Source: Mycolicibacterium sp. TY81 (GTDB lineage Bacteria; Actinomycetota; Actinomycetes; Mycobacteriales; Mycobacteriaceae). Taken from it: a stretch of DNA of 64,000 nt. Position 1 is the stretch's first letter. Each line of letters begins with the position of its first letter. The stretch covers positions 2,356,001 through 2,420,000 of the forward strand of contig NZ_AP023362.1 in NCBI RefSeq assembly GCF_018326285.1, in the 5' to 3' direction. Shown here in pieces: positions 1-8,707 of this stretch. Under the pieces are notes generated by a model, which worked only from the letters and a program-made list of their open reading frames with translations, was not told where the DNA came from and ran no database searches. Made by a program: the position numbers and the translations under genes.

Positions 1-1
1 C

Positions 2-610
2 GAGGCGAGTGCCGACATCGCGCAACTGATCGACCGCTATCCGACCGCGCGGTTCGCCGTCGTCGGATTCGCGTCCGGCCCAGCAGTGGAATGGCCGCTC
101 TCGGCCGACGCGTGGAGTCTGAAGCCGGTCGCGACGGCTCCCGTCACCTACCCCACATCGGAACCGGCACATACCGACGCCGGCGCGGCAAGTACGGTGC
201 TGCGCTACCAGCTGCTCAGCGCAGCCCAGCAATACCCGGACGCCAAGAACCTCGTGTATTACCTCGGCGCGGGGACACCGGAATCCGCCACTCCGCAAAG
301 GGAATTCGATCTACCGGAAGGTGTGGTCGCCGGCGGGGCCGTGATCGGTTACGGCGACGACGCGGTCCCCTCGCTACGGGCCGTTGCCGAGCAGATCGGG
401 GTGCCGTATGTGCCGCGGCCCGCGGCCGGGCTGCCGCCCGAGGCGCTCACCGACGTCGCCCGCCCCGTCCAATCGCCCATCGGCTCGGGTCACAGTGGAA
501 CGGAACTCTACTGGGCGCTCTCAGGGCTCGCCGCCATGCTGCTTCTCATCGAACTGTTCCTGACGTTGCGGGAAGCGGCCCGCACCCGACTGGACCGGGT
601 ACGACTGTGA
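2..610 (+). CDS. VWA-domain membrane protein, C-terminal part (5' truncated)
   Basis: The frame is open from the window edge, so the N-terminus is missing; 202 residues are visible. The start of the visible part (RFAVVGFASGPAVEWPLSAD) has the beta-strand and loop pattern of the second half of a von Willebrand factor A domain. A single hydrophobic segment near the C-terminus (about 20 residues, ending LIELFLTL) is followed by a basic tail, so the protein is membrane anchored. The next gene starts inside its stop codon (GTGA overlap at 607-610), which implies translational coupling. VWA proteins of this kind sit in MoxR/DUF58/VWA/TPR clusters thought to act in cell-envelope chaperoning. That role is inferred from family; the MoxR gene would lie outside the window. 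Confidence 0.7.
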   Translation, partial: EASADIAQLIDRYPTARFAVVGFASGPAVEWPLSADAWSLKPVATAPVTYPTSEPAHTDAGAASTVLRYQLLSAAQQYPDAKNLVYYLGAGTPESATPQREFDLPEGVVAGGAVIGYGDDAVPSLRAVAEQIGVPYVPRPAAGLPPEALTDVARPVQSPIGSGHSGTELYWALSGLAAMLLLIELFLTLREAARTRLDRVRL

Positions 611-1305
611 ACACCGACCGACGAAAGCTGCGTCGCCGACTGCTCCTGGGCTCGGCGCCCGTCGTCGCCGCGGTGCTGATCCTCGCCGCGAAGCTGGCAA
701 CTGTCGCTGTCGTCGGCGACTCGGCGGTCACCGACTATGCGAACCGGGACACCGCCGCGCTGTCCGACGACGTCGCAATCCTGCGCCAGTTCAACGTGAT
801 CGAACCGGGCCGGACGTCGTACGCCGGCGGAAGCCTCGCGGTACTGCAGCACCGGCTCGGCGATGCCGACCGCGAATTCGGCCGCGCCCTGGCGCAGACC
901 CCGGCCGACCGGTCGTGCCCGGTCCGGGTCAACCTCGAGCTGATCCGCGAAACCCTCGGCGATCAAGCTGCCGCAGCGGGCGACCGCGACGCGGCCGTCC
1001 GGCAGTACACCGCCGCCAGGGATGTGGTCACGCACGCGCCCGCCGACTGTTTCGCGGGCAACGCCGACCCCGATGCGCAGCGGCGCCGGATCCGCGCAGA
1101 GGCCCTGCCCCGGCTGGACGCCAAGCTCGCCGAGGCCGGCCCGCCGCCGGCCGCGCCGCCCCCACCCCCTCCGGCAGCACCGCCCCCGGCGCCGCCGCCC
1201 GCGGCCGGGGATGCCACGTCGACCCTTCCGCCACCGCTGCCCCCGCCGGACGGCGCCGACCCGATGCAAGGGCTGCAACAGATCCTGCGCGACGCGGCAC
1301 GGTGA
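607..1305 (+). CDS. TPR-like, proline-tailed membrane-anchored protein
   Basis: 232 residues from GTG 607, overlapping the upstream VWA stop by 4 bp, which fixes the start and suggests coupled translation. Residues about 10-32 form one membrane anchor (VVAAVLILAAKLATVAVVG) after a very basic N-terminus. The middle resembles two or three degenerate tetratricopeptide helices (ALAQTPADRSCPVRVNLELI and AAAAGDRDAAVRQYTAARDV). The last 70 residues are a Pro/Ala-rich low-complexity tail. VWA followed by a TPR protein is the usual layout of MoxR-associated clusters (compare BatA-BatC), so the likely job is as a scaffold partner of the upstream VWA protein at the membrane. No enzymatic motif is visible. 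Confidence 0.6.
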   Translation: MNTDRRKLRRRLLLGSAPVVAAVLILAAKLATVAVVGDSAVTDYANRDTAALSDDVAILRQFNVIEPGRTSYAGGSLAVLQHRLGDADREFGRALAQTPADRSCPVRVNLELIRETLGDQAAAAGDRDAAVRQYTAARDVVTHAPADCFAGNADPDAQRRRIRAEALPRLDAKLAEAGPPPAAPPPPPPAAPPPAPPPAAGDATSTLPPPLPPPDGADPMQGLQQILRDAAR

Positions 1306-1349
1306 CTTCGGCAGGTGTGCCCGCGGTGACGTCTGGGTATGTACCATCG

Positions 1350-1889
1350 ATGAGTGACACCGCTCTGTTGATCATCGACATGTTCAACGACTACCGGCAC
1401 GAAGACGGTGAGGAACTTGCGGCGAATGTCGCCGAGATTCTCGATCCGTTGCACCGGCTGCTGACGGCGGCCCGATCACACCCGGGTGTGGACGTCCTGT
1501 ACGTCAACGACAACCATGAAGATTTCAGCGTCGGCGGCGAAGGCATCGTCGACGTCGCGTTGTCCGGGAGCCATCCCGAGCTCGTCAAGCCGCTGGTGCC
1601 GGCACAGGGCAGCACCTTTCTGACCAAGGTGCGGCACAGCGTCTTCTACGCCACCGCCCTCGACTACCTGCTGCGGCAGCGTGGCGTCACCAGGCTGATC
1701 CTGACGGGTCAGGTCACCGAACAGTGCATTCTCTACAGCGCCCTCGACGGGTACCTGCGGCACTACGACGTCATCGTCCCACCCGACGCGGTCGCGCACA
1801 TCGACCCGCAACTCGGTGACGCGGCGCTGAAGATGATGCGGCGCAACATGGGCGCCGAGATCATCGAATCCACGCGGTGTCTGCCCTGA
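1350..1889 (+). CDS. isochorismatase-family cysteine hydrolase
   Basis: 179 residues; ATG 1350 starts right at the conserved first strand (ALLIIDMFNDY). The cysteine-hydrolase triad of the family is intact: Asp10, Lys93 (in FLTKVRHSVF) and Cys126 (in TEQCILYSA), with the usual cis-peptide region just before the Cys. Members hydrolyse isochorismate, N-carbamoylsarcosine, nicotinamide or other amides, and the fold alone does not give the substrate. It is a cytosolic enzyme. It lies 48 bp upstream of a transketolase on the same strand; whether the two are co-transcribed is not clear from sequence. Family assignment is firm; substrate is unknown. Confidence 0.85.
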   Translation: MSDTALLIIDMFNDYRHEDGEELAANVAEILDPLHRLLTAARSHPGVDVLYVNDNHEDFSVGGEGIVDVALSGSHPELVKPLVPAQGSTFLTKVRHSVFYATALDYLLRQRGVTRLILTGQVTEQCILYSALDGYLRHYDVIVPPDAVAHIDPQLGDAALKMMRRNMGAEIIESTRCLP

Positions 1890-1937
1890 CGCGTCGGGCG
1901 CGCGTGTACCGACCGTGACACCGGGTATGCGCCCTGT

Positions 1938-3839
1938 GTGAACACGACACCACCGATAACCCCCATGGACACCGTGGCCGAAGTTGCGGCGCGTCTGCGC
2001 GTGGATTCGATCCGGTCCAGCACCAGTGCCGGATCCGGTCACCCCACGTCGAGCATGTCAGCCGCGGATCTCGTCGCCGTGCTGATCACCCGTCACCTGC
2101 GCTATGACTGGCGCGATCCGGCCGCCGTCACCAACGACCATCTCATCTTCTCGAAGGGCCACGCGTCACCGCTGTTGTATTCGGCCTTCGCGGCCGTCGG
2201 CGCGATCACCGACGAAGAACTGGTCGACGGCTACCGCAGGTTCGGGCAGCGCCTGCAAGGTCACCCCACACCGGTACTGCCGTGGGTGGACGTCGCGACA
2301 GGCTCGCTCGGCCAGGGACTGCCCGACGGCGTCGGACTCGCGCTGGCCGGGAAGTACCTCGACGGCCTTCCGTACCGGGTGTGGGTGCTGTGCGGTGACA
2401 GCGAGATGGCCGAAGGCTCCATGTGGGAAGCGCTCGACAAAGCGTCCTACTACAAGCTGGACAACCTGGTCGCCCTCATCGATGTGAACAGGCTGGGACA
2501 GCGGGGCCCGACAGACCTCGGTTGGAACGTCGCGGCCTACGAGCGGCGCTGTCAGGCTTTCGGCGCCCGGACGGTCGTCATCGACGGCCACGACCTCAAC
2601 GCGATCGATGAAGCCATGGCCGGCGTCGGTACTGCGGAAGCAGTGGACCGCCCGACGGTGATCATCGCCAAAACCATCAAGGGCAAAGGGTTCTCGGAGG
2701 TGGAGGACAGCCCGGACTGGCACGGCAAACCGTTGCCCGACGACATGGCCGAACGGGCTATCGCCGAACTCGGTGGCCGGCGCAGACTGATCGTGCGCAG
2801 CCTCGAGCCACCGACGCCCGCTCCGGCAGAGGAATGGCAGGCGGCCGAGCCCGTCGACCTCCCCACCTACGAACTCGGTGCGGACATCGCCACGCGAAAG
2901 GCCTACGGCGACGCGCTGGTGTCGGTCGGCAGTCGCAACCGGCACGTGGTCGCACTCGACGGCGAGGTCGGAAATTCCACCCACGCAGGCGAATTCGCGC
3001 GGGCATTCCCCGACCGCTACTTCGAGATGTTCATCGCCGAACAGCAGCTCGTGGCCGCGGCGACGGGCCTGAGCGTCCGCGGATACATCCCGTTCGCCTC
3101 CACGTTCGCCGCGTTCCTGACGCGCGCCTACGACTTCATCCGTATGGGCGCGATCTCGAACGCGAATGTGAAACTTGTCGGCTCCCATGCCGGCGTCGAA
3201 ATCGGCGCGGACGGCCCATCGCAGATGGCACTCGAAGATATGGCGATGATGCGCGCCGTCCACGACGCCGTCGTGCTGTACCCGAGTGACGCCACCAGCA
3301 CCGTGGCACTGGTGCAGTCGATGGCCGAGACGCCGGGAATCAGTTACCTGCGCACCACGCGCGGCGCCTACCCGGTGCTCTACGACGCCACCGAGGAGTT
3401 TCCGGTGGGCGGCGCCAAGCTCCTGCGCGTATCCGATCACGATGACGTCACCTTGATCGGCGCCGGCGTGACGGTGCACGAATGCCTCAGCGCCGCAAAC
3501 GAACTCGCCGGGAAAGGCATCACCGCCCGGGTCATCGACTGTTACTCGATCAAACCGCTCGACGCCGCCACCGTCGCCGCGGCCGTCGCCGCCACCGGTG
3601 GCCGCGTCGTCGTCGCCGAGGACCACCACCCCGAGGGCGGTCTCGCGTCGGCGGTTCTCGATGCGCTCGTCGCTCACGATCTTGCCGATATCCGCCTCGC
3701 GCATCTGGCCGTCCGCGGCATGCCCGGTTCCGGCACGACACGCGAACTGCTCGCCTGGGCGGGCATCGACGCGGACCGCATCCGGGAAGCCGCGACGACG
3801 TTGATCGCCAAGAGCGTTGTCGACAGCACGCCGCGCTGA
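1938..3839 (+). CDS. transketolase (second, short type)
   Basis: 633 residues from GTG 1938; an in-frame ATG at 1965 is an equally good start. The order is the transketolase one: an N-terminal thiamine-diphosphate domain with GSGHPTSSMS and GSLGQGLPDGVGLA, the ThDP/Mg motif beginning CGDSEMAEGSMWEALDKAS and ending in DVN, then the Pyr domain (FIAEQQLVAAATGLSVRG) and a C-terminal domain. It would transfer two-carbon ketol units in the pentose phosphate pathway. At about 630 residues it is shorter than the roughly 700-residue tkt of the mycobacterial tkt-tal operon and resembles the compact, animal-like branch. It is not beside tal, zwf or pgl here, so it is probably a paralogue. An alternative ketol-transfer substrate cannot be excluded. 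Confidence 0.85.
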   Translation: MNTTPPITPMDTVAEVAARLRVDSIRSSTSAGSGHPTSSMSAADLVAVLITRHLRYDWRDPAAVTNDHLIFSKGHASPLLYSAFAAVGAITDEELVDGYRRFGQRLQGHPTPVLPWVDVATGSLGQGLPDGVGLALAGKYLDGLPYRVWVLCGDSEMAEGSMWEALDKASYYKLDNLVALIDVNRLGQRGPTDLGWNVAAYERRCQAFGARTVVIDGHDLNAIDEAMAGVGTAEAVDRPTVIIAKTIKGKGFSEVEDSPDWHGKPLPDDMAERAIAELGGRRRLIVRSLEPPTPAPAEEWQAAEPVDLPTYELGADIATRKAYGDALVSVGSRNRHVVALDGEVGNSTHAGEFARAFPDRYFEMFIAEQQLVAAATGLSVRGYIPFASTFAAFLTRAYDFIRMGAISNANVKLVGSHAGVEIGADGPSQMALEDMAMMRAVHDAVVLYPSDATSTVALVQSMAETPGISYLRTTRGAYPVLYDATEEFPVGGAKLLRVSDHDDVTLIGAGVTVHECLSAANELAGKGITARVIDCYSIKPLDAATVAAAVAATGGRVVVAEDHHPEGGLASAVLDALVAHDLADIRLAHLAVRGMPGSGTTRELLAWAGIDADRIREAATTLIAKSVVDSTPR

Positions 3840-3864
3840 AGTTCGGGCTTGCGACAATGGACGC

Positions 3865-4479
3865 ATGGTCGAGCAGAGCCTGTGGATGCAGAAAGTCGAA
3901 GCCGATCCCGGCCACTCGCAGTGGTACATCGAACGGTTCCGGGCGCTCGCCCGCGCCGGTGAGGATCTCGTCGGCGAAGCCCGCCTGATCGACGCGATGG
4001 CTGCCCGCGGCTCGCGAATCCTCGACGCCGGCTGCGGCCCCGGCCGGATCGGCGGCTACCTCGCCGCGGCCGGGCACGAGGTGGTCGGGGTGGACGTCGA
4101 CCCCGCTCTCATCGCGGCCGCCGAAGAGGATCACCCCGGACCGCGCTGGCTGGTGGGCGACCTCGCCGAACTCGACCTGCCGGCCCGCGGCATACCGGAG
4201 CCCTTCGACCTGATCGTGTCGGCCGGCAACGTGATGACGTTCGTCGCCCCGAGCACCCGCGTGCAGGTGCTCTCCCGGCTCCGCGCCCACCTCGCCGACA
4301 ACGGCCGTGTGGTGATCGGGTTCGGCGCCGGCCGCGATTACGAATTCAATCAGTTCTTCCAGGACGCCAGCCGAGCCGGCCTCACCCCGGATCTGCTGCT
4401 CTCCACCTGGGATCTGCGGGTGTTCACCGACAAATCCGACTTCCTGGTCGCAGTCCTCATCCCGATCCCGCCCGGGTAG
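3865..4479 (+). CDS. class I SAM-dependent methyltransferase
   Basis: 204 residues from ATG 3865; longer upstream frames overlap the transketolase end and add no conserved sequence. Motif I (ILDAGCGPGRIG, residues 52-63) and the acidic end of strand 2 (VVGVDVDP) define a Rossmann methyltransferase. The post-I region (RWLVGDLAELDLP) and motif IV-like FDLIVSAGNVM follow in order. The N-terminus (MQKVEADPGHSQWYIERF) matches a common actinobacterial subgroup with no known substrate. It is cytosolic. The next gene begins 1 bp after its stop, so the two are probably co-transcribed. Confidence 0.8.
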   Translation: MVEQSLWMQKVEADPGHSQWYIERFRALARAGEDLVGEARLIDAMAARGSRILDAGCGPGRIGGYLAAAGHEVVGVDVDPALIAAAEEDHPGPRWLVGDLAELDLPARGIPEPFDLIVSAGNVMTFVAPSTRVQVLSRLRAHLADNGRVVIGFGAGRDYEFNQFFQDASRAGLTPDLLLSTWDLRVFTDKSDFLVAVLIPIPPG

Positions 4480-4480
4480 C

Positions 4481-5131
4481 GTGACACCGGTGAACCTCTC
4501 TCGCGTGTCTTCCTCCGTTGCCCTGACCGCCTGCGCCGCCTCCCTCGCCGTCGCCCTCACCGCGTGTGGCTCGGACGAGAAGCCACCGGCGGCGACCACG
4601 ACGCAGGCGCCGTTGGTGACCACGACCCCGAGCGCGGCGACCGCCCTCGACAACTCCTCGACCGCCGCTGCCCGCACCTGCCCGACGGCAGAAGGACAGG
4701 GCGGCGCACCCGAGTGGACCCTGAGCGGCGCCACCGGCAGCGTCGCCGTCACCGGATCCACCGATACCGCGGCTCCGGTCGTCACCGTCAAGGGCCCGTT
4801 CAGCGTGAACCAGACCCAGGTGCAGACACTCAAGGCCGGCACCGGACCCGTCGTCCCCGAAACCGCGACGGTCTCGGTCTGCTACGCGGGCTTCAACGGG
4901 CGTGACGGATCGAAGTTCGACAGCGCCTACGACCGCGGCGCCCCGGCCACCTTCTCCCTCCTGCGCGTCGTGCCCGGTTTCCAGAAGGCCATCGCCGGAC
5001 AGAAGGTCGGCTCCACCGTCGCCGTCGCGATGACGTCGGCCGACGGCTACCCCGACGGCCAGCCGAGCGCGGGCATCGAGAAGGGTGACTCGCTGGTCTT
5101 CGCGATCAAGATCCTCGACGTGTCGAACTGA
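4481..5131 (+). CDS. FKBP-type peptidyl-prolyl isomerase lipoprotein
   Basis: Up to 216 residues; GTG 4481 or GTG 4490 could start it. Two LTAC lipoboxes occur in the signal region (Cys18 and Cys29 counted from 4481); the second, followed by GSDEKPP, is the likely lipidation site, giving an outer-leaflet lipoprotein. A Thr/Ala-rich linker leads to a C-terminal FKBP domain with VSVCYAGFNGRDGSKFDSAY, a VVPGFQKAIAGQKVGS element and the final strand DSLVFAIKILDV, all typical of the isomerase. It would assist folding of exported proteins. Spacing of 1 bp from the methyltransferase suggests a shared transcript. Confidence 0.85.
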   Translation: MTPVNLSRVSSSVALTACAASLAVALTACGSDEKPPAATTTQAPLVTTTPSAATALDNSSTAAARTCPTAEGQGGAPEWTLSGATGSVAVTGSTDTAAPVVTVKGPFSVNQTQVQTLKAGTGPVVPETATVSVCYAGFNGRDGSKFDSAYDRGAPATFSLLRVVPGFQKAIAGQKVGSTVAVAMTSADGYPDGQPSAGIEKGDSLVFAIKILDVSN

Positions 5132-5327
5132 CCGTCATGCTGCGGCGGTGCGGCGAACCTGTTATCAAGAACTTGGTTCATCGTTACCGCGAAACACCGT
5201 CGAGCAAAGGTGGCCCCGACCTCAACTGACGCCACAATAGAAGTGTTGGAGTGCCGCGCTGGGGAGGACAGCGCAGCACGACAGCGCAGCATGTCAGTAG
5301 GTCGCCGCTGCCGCGACGGGAGGATAT

Positions 5328-6011
5328 ATGCGCAGCTCTGTCGGCACCGTCACCGTCGTCATGGTCGCGGTTCTGACCGCCGGATGTGGTAGCACCGCCG
5401 GTACACCCGTGCCGGTGACCACGCCGCCGATGGTGGCCCGGCCCCTCGTCGAACGCGAACTGGACGGTCTGCTGCTCAACCCCGACCAGGTCAACGCGAC
5501 CATGGGGTCGGCCGCCATGACGGTGCTCAGCGCTCAGTCCACGATGTCGGACAACAGCGCCACGATGGCACCGCCGGAGTGCCTCGTCATCGACGGCGCC
5601 GCGGAAGCCGCGGTGTACGCGGGCAGCGGCTTCTGGGCCGAGCGCGAGCAGAGCATGAACGACGGGGACAAGTTCACCCACTACCTCAAGCAGGCTGTCG
5701 TCCTGTTTCCGACGCAGGACAAGGCGCAGGAGTTCTTCAACACGCAAGCGCAGCTATGGCCGGCGTGCAAGCAGTACACGCACACGCAGAGTCAGTCGCA
5801 GTGGTCGGTCGGGCCGATCACCAACGCGCACGACACCCTCAGCGTCGTCGCGACAGAACAAGACGCGGCCGCACCCGGATGGGCATGCGGCCGCGCCTTG
5901 GCACACAAGAACAACGTCATCATCGACATCAACACGTGCAGTCCCAATCCGGCGGACACGGCGGTCCAGATCGCCACCCAGATCGGCACCAACGTCGCGG
6001 CACGATGGTGA
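5328..6011 (+). CDS. PknH-like sensor-domain lipoprotein
   Basis: 227 residues with a good Shine-Dalgarno (GGGAGG) before ATG 5328. The signal peptide ends in the lipobox LTAGC (Cys20). The mature part matches the extracytoplasmic PknH_C-like domain found in mycobacterial kinase PknH and in free-standing lipoproteins: a LLLNPDQVNATMG opening and four later cysteines (in PPECLV, WPACKQ, GWACGR and INTCSP) that would form two disulfides. No kinase domain is attached. A ligand-binding role at the cell surface is inferred from the domain only. The 196 bp upstream contain no other gene. Confidence 0.8.
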   Translation: MRSSVGTVTVVMVAVLTAGCGSTAGTPVPVTTPPMVARPLVERELDGLLLNPDQVNATMGSAAMTVLSAQSTMSDNSATMAPPECLVIDGAAEAAVYAGSGFWAEREQSMNDGDKFTHYLKQAVVLFPTQDKAQEFFNTQAQLWPACKQYTHTQSQSQWSVGPITNAHDTLSVVATEQDAAAPGWACGRALAHKNNVIIDINTCSPNPADTAVQIATQIGTNVAARW

Positions 6012-6020
6012 CCGCGGTGG

Positions 6021-6296
6021 TTACCCGCCGTTGGTGACCGGGTTCGACGTCAGCGGGATGAACCCGTCGTTGATCCAGACGCCCCACCGGCCGCCCCAGG
6101 CCGAGGTCCACACGACGGGCTGACCGTCCCACACCTCAGCCGGCTTCTTCGGGGCCCACGGCGGAACCTCCTCGCCCAGCCCGGGCGCCGGTGGCGGCGG
6201 CTGCGCAGCAGCCAGCGGCATACCGAAGCCGAGCGCGGCCGCGGCGAGCGAACCCGCGACGGCGGCGGCGGACAAGGTCTTCTTGATCGAGGTCAT
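6021..6296 (-). CDS. small exported protein
   Basis: 91 residues from ATG 6296 (MTSIKKTL); two extra codons (Met-Cys) are available upstream. Residues 1-31 are a classical Sec signal (KKTLSAAAVAGSLAAAALGF) with cleavage expected after AAA. The short mature protein is Pro-rich, then ends in a compact Trp/Gly region (VVWTSAWGGRWGVWINDGF). It is tail-to-tail with the PknH-like lipoprotein gene (9 bp between stops). I do not recognise a characterised family; similar small Trp-rich exported proteins are common in mycobacteria. Confidence 0.7.
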   Translation of the reverse strand: MTSIKKTLSAAAVAGSLAAAALGFGMPLAAAQPPPPAPGLGEEVPPWAPKKPAEVWDGQPVVWTSAWGGRWGVWINDGFIPLTSNPVTNGG

Positions 6297-6358
6297 GCAC
6301 ACGCTCCCCTGCGTAGACTGCGATTACTTAGCGTATGTAATCACATTACGCCGTCGAG

Positions 6359-6949
6359 TCAGTGCGATGGGGTCGGCGCGAATCCGGCAGCCGGCGGCGG
6401 CGCGCCGGGACCACCCGGCGCCGGCGTGGCCGGCGCCGCACCCGGGGCGTCGTAGTACCCGGGCGGCGGTGGGCCGTTCAGCGGGTAGTAGCCCGGAGGC
6501 AGCGCCGGTCCACCGGTCTTGGGCCCGGTGTCGACGATCGGGTTCGACGACGCCGGATCGGTCAGTGAAATGAACCCTGGTGGCAGCTTGGGCGCCGGCC
6601 CCGCACCGGGCGGTGGTCCGGGTGCCTCCTCGGGCGGCATGGTGAGCGCCTCGATCGGGTTGCCGCTGTGGAACGTGTGCCAGATGTCCCGGAGATAGCC
6701 GAGCTGACCCGGCGTACTACCGGCGCCGTACTGCGGGTTCTCGATCTCGGGGACCGTCGGAGCGCCGATCGGAGGCGCGGCCACCGGGCCGCTGGGACCG
6801 CTCGCAGGCTCCACGACGGGCTGGCCGGGTGCGGGTGTCGTCGGTGTGGCCGGGTCCGCCGCAGCCGGACCGGCCGCCGCGAGCGCACCGGCCAGCAGCA
6901 CACCGCCGACTATCACCGGCGCGTGGAAACGCTGTCGCTCGGTCTTCAA
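6359..6949 (-). CDS. proline-rich exported protein with YLRD-WH motif
   Basis: 196 residues. A signal peptide (residues 1-31: basic MKTERQRFH, hydrophobic core, AAADP cleavage region) is followed by a mature chain rich in Pro, Ala and Gly. One ordered-looking stretch stands out: QLGYLRDIWHTFHSGNPIEA. The same layout (signal, Pro/Ala linker, a YLRD-WH helix ending in an EA/KQA-type segment, Pro-rich tail) recurs in the exported protein at 48776-49237, so the two are paralogues. No catalytic residues or known domain are visible. The upstream region 6950-7013 is short and lies between minus-strand genes. Confidence 0.7.
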   Translation of the reverse strand: MKTERQRFHAPVIVGGVLLAGALAAAGPAAADPATPTTPAPGQPVVEPASGPSGPVAAPPIGAPTVPEIENPQYGAGSTPGQLGYLRDIWHTFHSGNPIEALTMPPEEAPGPPPGAGPAPKLPPGFISLTDPASSNPIVDTGPKTGGPALPPGYYPLNGPPPPGYYDAPGAAPATPAPGGPGAPPPAAGFAPTPSH

Positions 6950-7013
6950 ATGCTCGTCCGTCCTTTCAACCGGCGTCCGTAACGGGTCAGGCTATCGCGT
7001 GTACCGGCCTCCG

Positions 7014-7514
7014 TCATCTCGTTCGGGCCTGAAAAGCCCGGTACGCCGACCTGATTTCCGCGACCCGCGCCGCAGCGATCCCCCACGGTTTGTCGACCCC
7101 GACGCGTTCGTCGAGGTCCCACAGCACACAGTCCTCATCCGGTCCGGCGACTTTTTCCCACGCGATGACCGTCCGCCGGAGTTGCTCGTGCATCGGCTCC
7201 GACACGGCGCCGGCGGGCGCCCCGCCTTCGGGATGATGGTGCAGGAACCGGCCGTAGGCCGTGTCACAGAAGGCCGAATACCTTGCGGTACAGAGGATCA
7301 GCCCGTGCCAGGCCTCGTCGACGGCGTGCGACGGCATGCCGATCACCTGACCGTCGCGCATGGCCACCCCGCAACACCGCAACCACTGCCGCAGGCCCTC
7401 CGTCACGAGATCCCGTGGCTGCCAAGGGCACGTCTTGTACACCGCGTCCGGCAACTCGAGCTCTGCCACCGCGGCGTTCATCCGGTCCAGCGGCCCCTGA
7501 CGCGTGAATCGCAC
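7014..7514 (-). CDS. glycine-rich-domain-like protein, unknown function
   Basis: 166 residues from GTG 7514. The core (SHAVDEAWHGLILCTARYSA, then FCDTAYGRFLHHHPEG) matches the conserved HxxDExWHxxL and FxxxxxGxxxHHxP pattern of proteins annotated as glycine-rich domain-containing, although the glycine-rich part itself is absent. The clustered His, Asp and Cys residues could bind a metal, which is inference. It starts 9 bp after the end of the acyltransferase gene on the same strand and is probably the last gene of that transcript. Its biochemical role is unknown. Confidence 0.65.
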   Translation of the reverse strand: MRFTRQGPLDRMNAAVAELELPDAVYKTCPWQPRDLVTEGLRQWLRCCGVAMRDGQVIGMPSHAVDEAWHGLILCTARYSAFCDTAYGRFLHHHPEGGAPAGAVSEPMHEQLRRTVIAWEKVAGPDEDCVLWDLDERVGVDKPWGIAAARVAEIRSAYRAFQARTR

Positions 7515-7523
7515 CCTGCAACT

Positions 7524-8681
7524 CTATGTCGCGGTCGGCAAGTCGAGATCGGCCATCGCGGCCCGTCGCCGCGCTTCCCAGCGCCGCAGCGCCACCCGGC
7601 ACGGCTCCTCCAGCAGCGCGTAACTCACCGCGGCCACCGCGAAGCCGAACGTCGTCGTCAGGACCATCACGACCGGCAGCGCACCGGGGAACGTCGTCTG
7701 CCCGATCATGGCGAGCACCATGTCGAGGGCGGCGAGGTGCCAGAGAAACAGACCGTACGACCAGCGGCCGAGCGTCACCATCGGGGCGCTGGCCAGCACC
7801 CGGTGCGGGCTGTCCGGGGTGTCCAGGACCAGCGGCGCCAGCAGCGCGCCGGCAATGACCGCCCCCAGTGCCGTCCGCACGATGAACTGGCCGAGGGTCG
7901 CGTGCTGGTGCCCGGCCGGCATCGCCAACGGTGAGGCCGCCACCACGAATGCGACGACCGCCACCGCCATCAGGGTCGAGCGTTGCCGGGCCAACCGGTG
8001 CGCCCAGCCGTACGGCCGGAACATCCACTCCGCCAACAACATCCCCACGGCGAACCACGAGGCGTAGGCCGGTAGCCAGTTGAGCGGATTGGCGCCGTGA
8101 TACGCCGGGATCGGCAGATAACCCCAGCCGAAACTCAGCAGCGCCACTCCGGTGATGACCGGAATTCGCAGCCGCAGCGACAGTTTCGCGACCAGGAGCG
8201 CCAACAGGGGCACCACGAGATAGAAGGCCATCTCGACCGACAGGCTCCACATCTGCGTGAGCCCGGCGATCAGCGTCTTGGGGACGAAGACCTGCGTCAG
8301 GGTCAGATTCGCGATCCAGACCGCCCGGTCCGCGCCGTGCGCGTCGGGCAACAGGGTCAGCACCGCGACCACCGTCAGCAGATACGCCGGCATGATCCGG
8401 ACCAGCCGGGAGCGGTAGTACGGCGCCACCTCGGGTTCGGCCCGCAGCCCGTGCGCCGCGGCGGCGTGCGGGCGCCACAGCAGGAAGCCCGACAACGCGA
8501 AGAACACGGCCACCGACAGGTCGAAGCGGGCCAGCAACCGGCCGACGACACCGTCGGTGTAGCCCGTCTGCAACGCCACGTGCGTGAGCACGACCCCCAG
8601 TGCCGCGGCCGCCCGCAGGCCCTCGACCGCAGGCAGGAACCCGCGAGTGCCGCTGACGGGCTCGGGGGCCGGGGTGGTCAT
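7524..8681 (-). CDS. membrane acyltransferase, OafA/YrhL family
   Basis: 385 residues with about ten membrane segments. The N-terminus carries the acyltransferase-3 signature: VEGLRAAAALGVVLTHVALQ with the catalytic-type His after the Arg-containing first helix, then FFALSGFLLWRP. Later SLSVEMAFYLVVPLLA and a late LFLWHLAALDMVLA segment are also typical. Such enzymes O-acylate cell-envelope sugars or lipids at the inner membrane. It lies between the DUF3516 helicase (26 bp upstream) and the 166-residue protein (9 bp downstream), all on the minus strand. Acyl donor and acceptor are unknown. Confidence 0.85.
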   Translation of the reverse strand: MTTPAPEPVSGTRGFLPAVEGLRAAAALGVVLTHVALQTGYTDGVVGRLLARFDLSVAVFFALSGFLLWRPHAAAAHGLRAEPEVAPYYRSRLVRIMPAYLLTVVAVLTLLPDAHGADRAVWIANLTLTQVFVPKTLIAGLTQMWSLSVEMAFYLVVPLLALLVAKLSLRLRIPVITGVALLSFGWGYLPIPAYHGANPLNWLPAYASWFAVGMLLAEWMFRPYGWAHRLARQRSTLMAVAVVAFVVAASPLAMPAGHQHATLGQFIVRTALGAVIAGALLAPLVLDTPDSPHRVLASAPMVTLGRWSYGLFLWHLAALDMVLAMIGQTTFPGALPVVMVLTTTFGFAVAAVSYALLEEPCRVALRRWEARRRAAMADLDLPTAT

Positions 8682-8707
8682 GCGCCCAGTGTGCCCGAGA
8701 AGTGCAC

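Noticed and set aside
2166..3929. 587-residue frame antisense to the transketolase
   Set aside because: Shadow frame with no recognisable domain; the plus strand encodes a complete enzyme.
5150..5185. KstR-like AACCTGTT sequence upstream of the PknH-like lipoprotein
   Set aside because: The flanking T and A positions of the consensus are missing, so it is not a KstR box.
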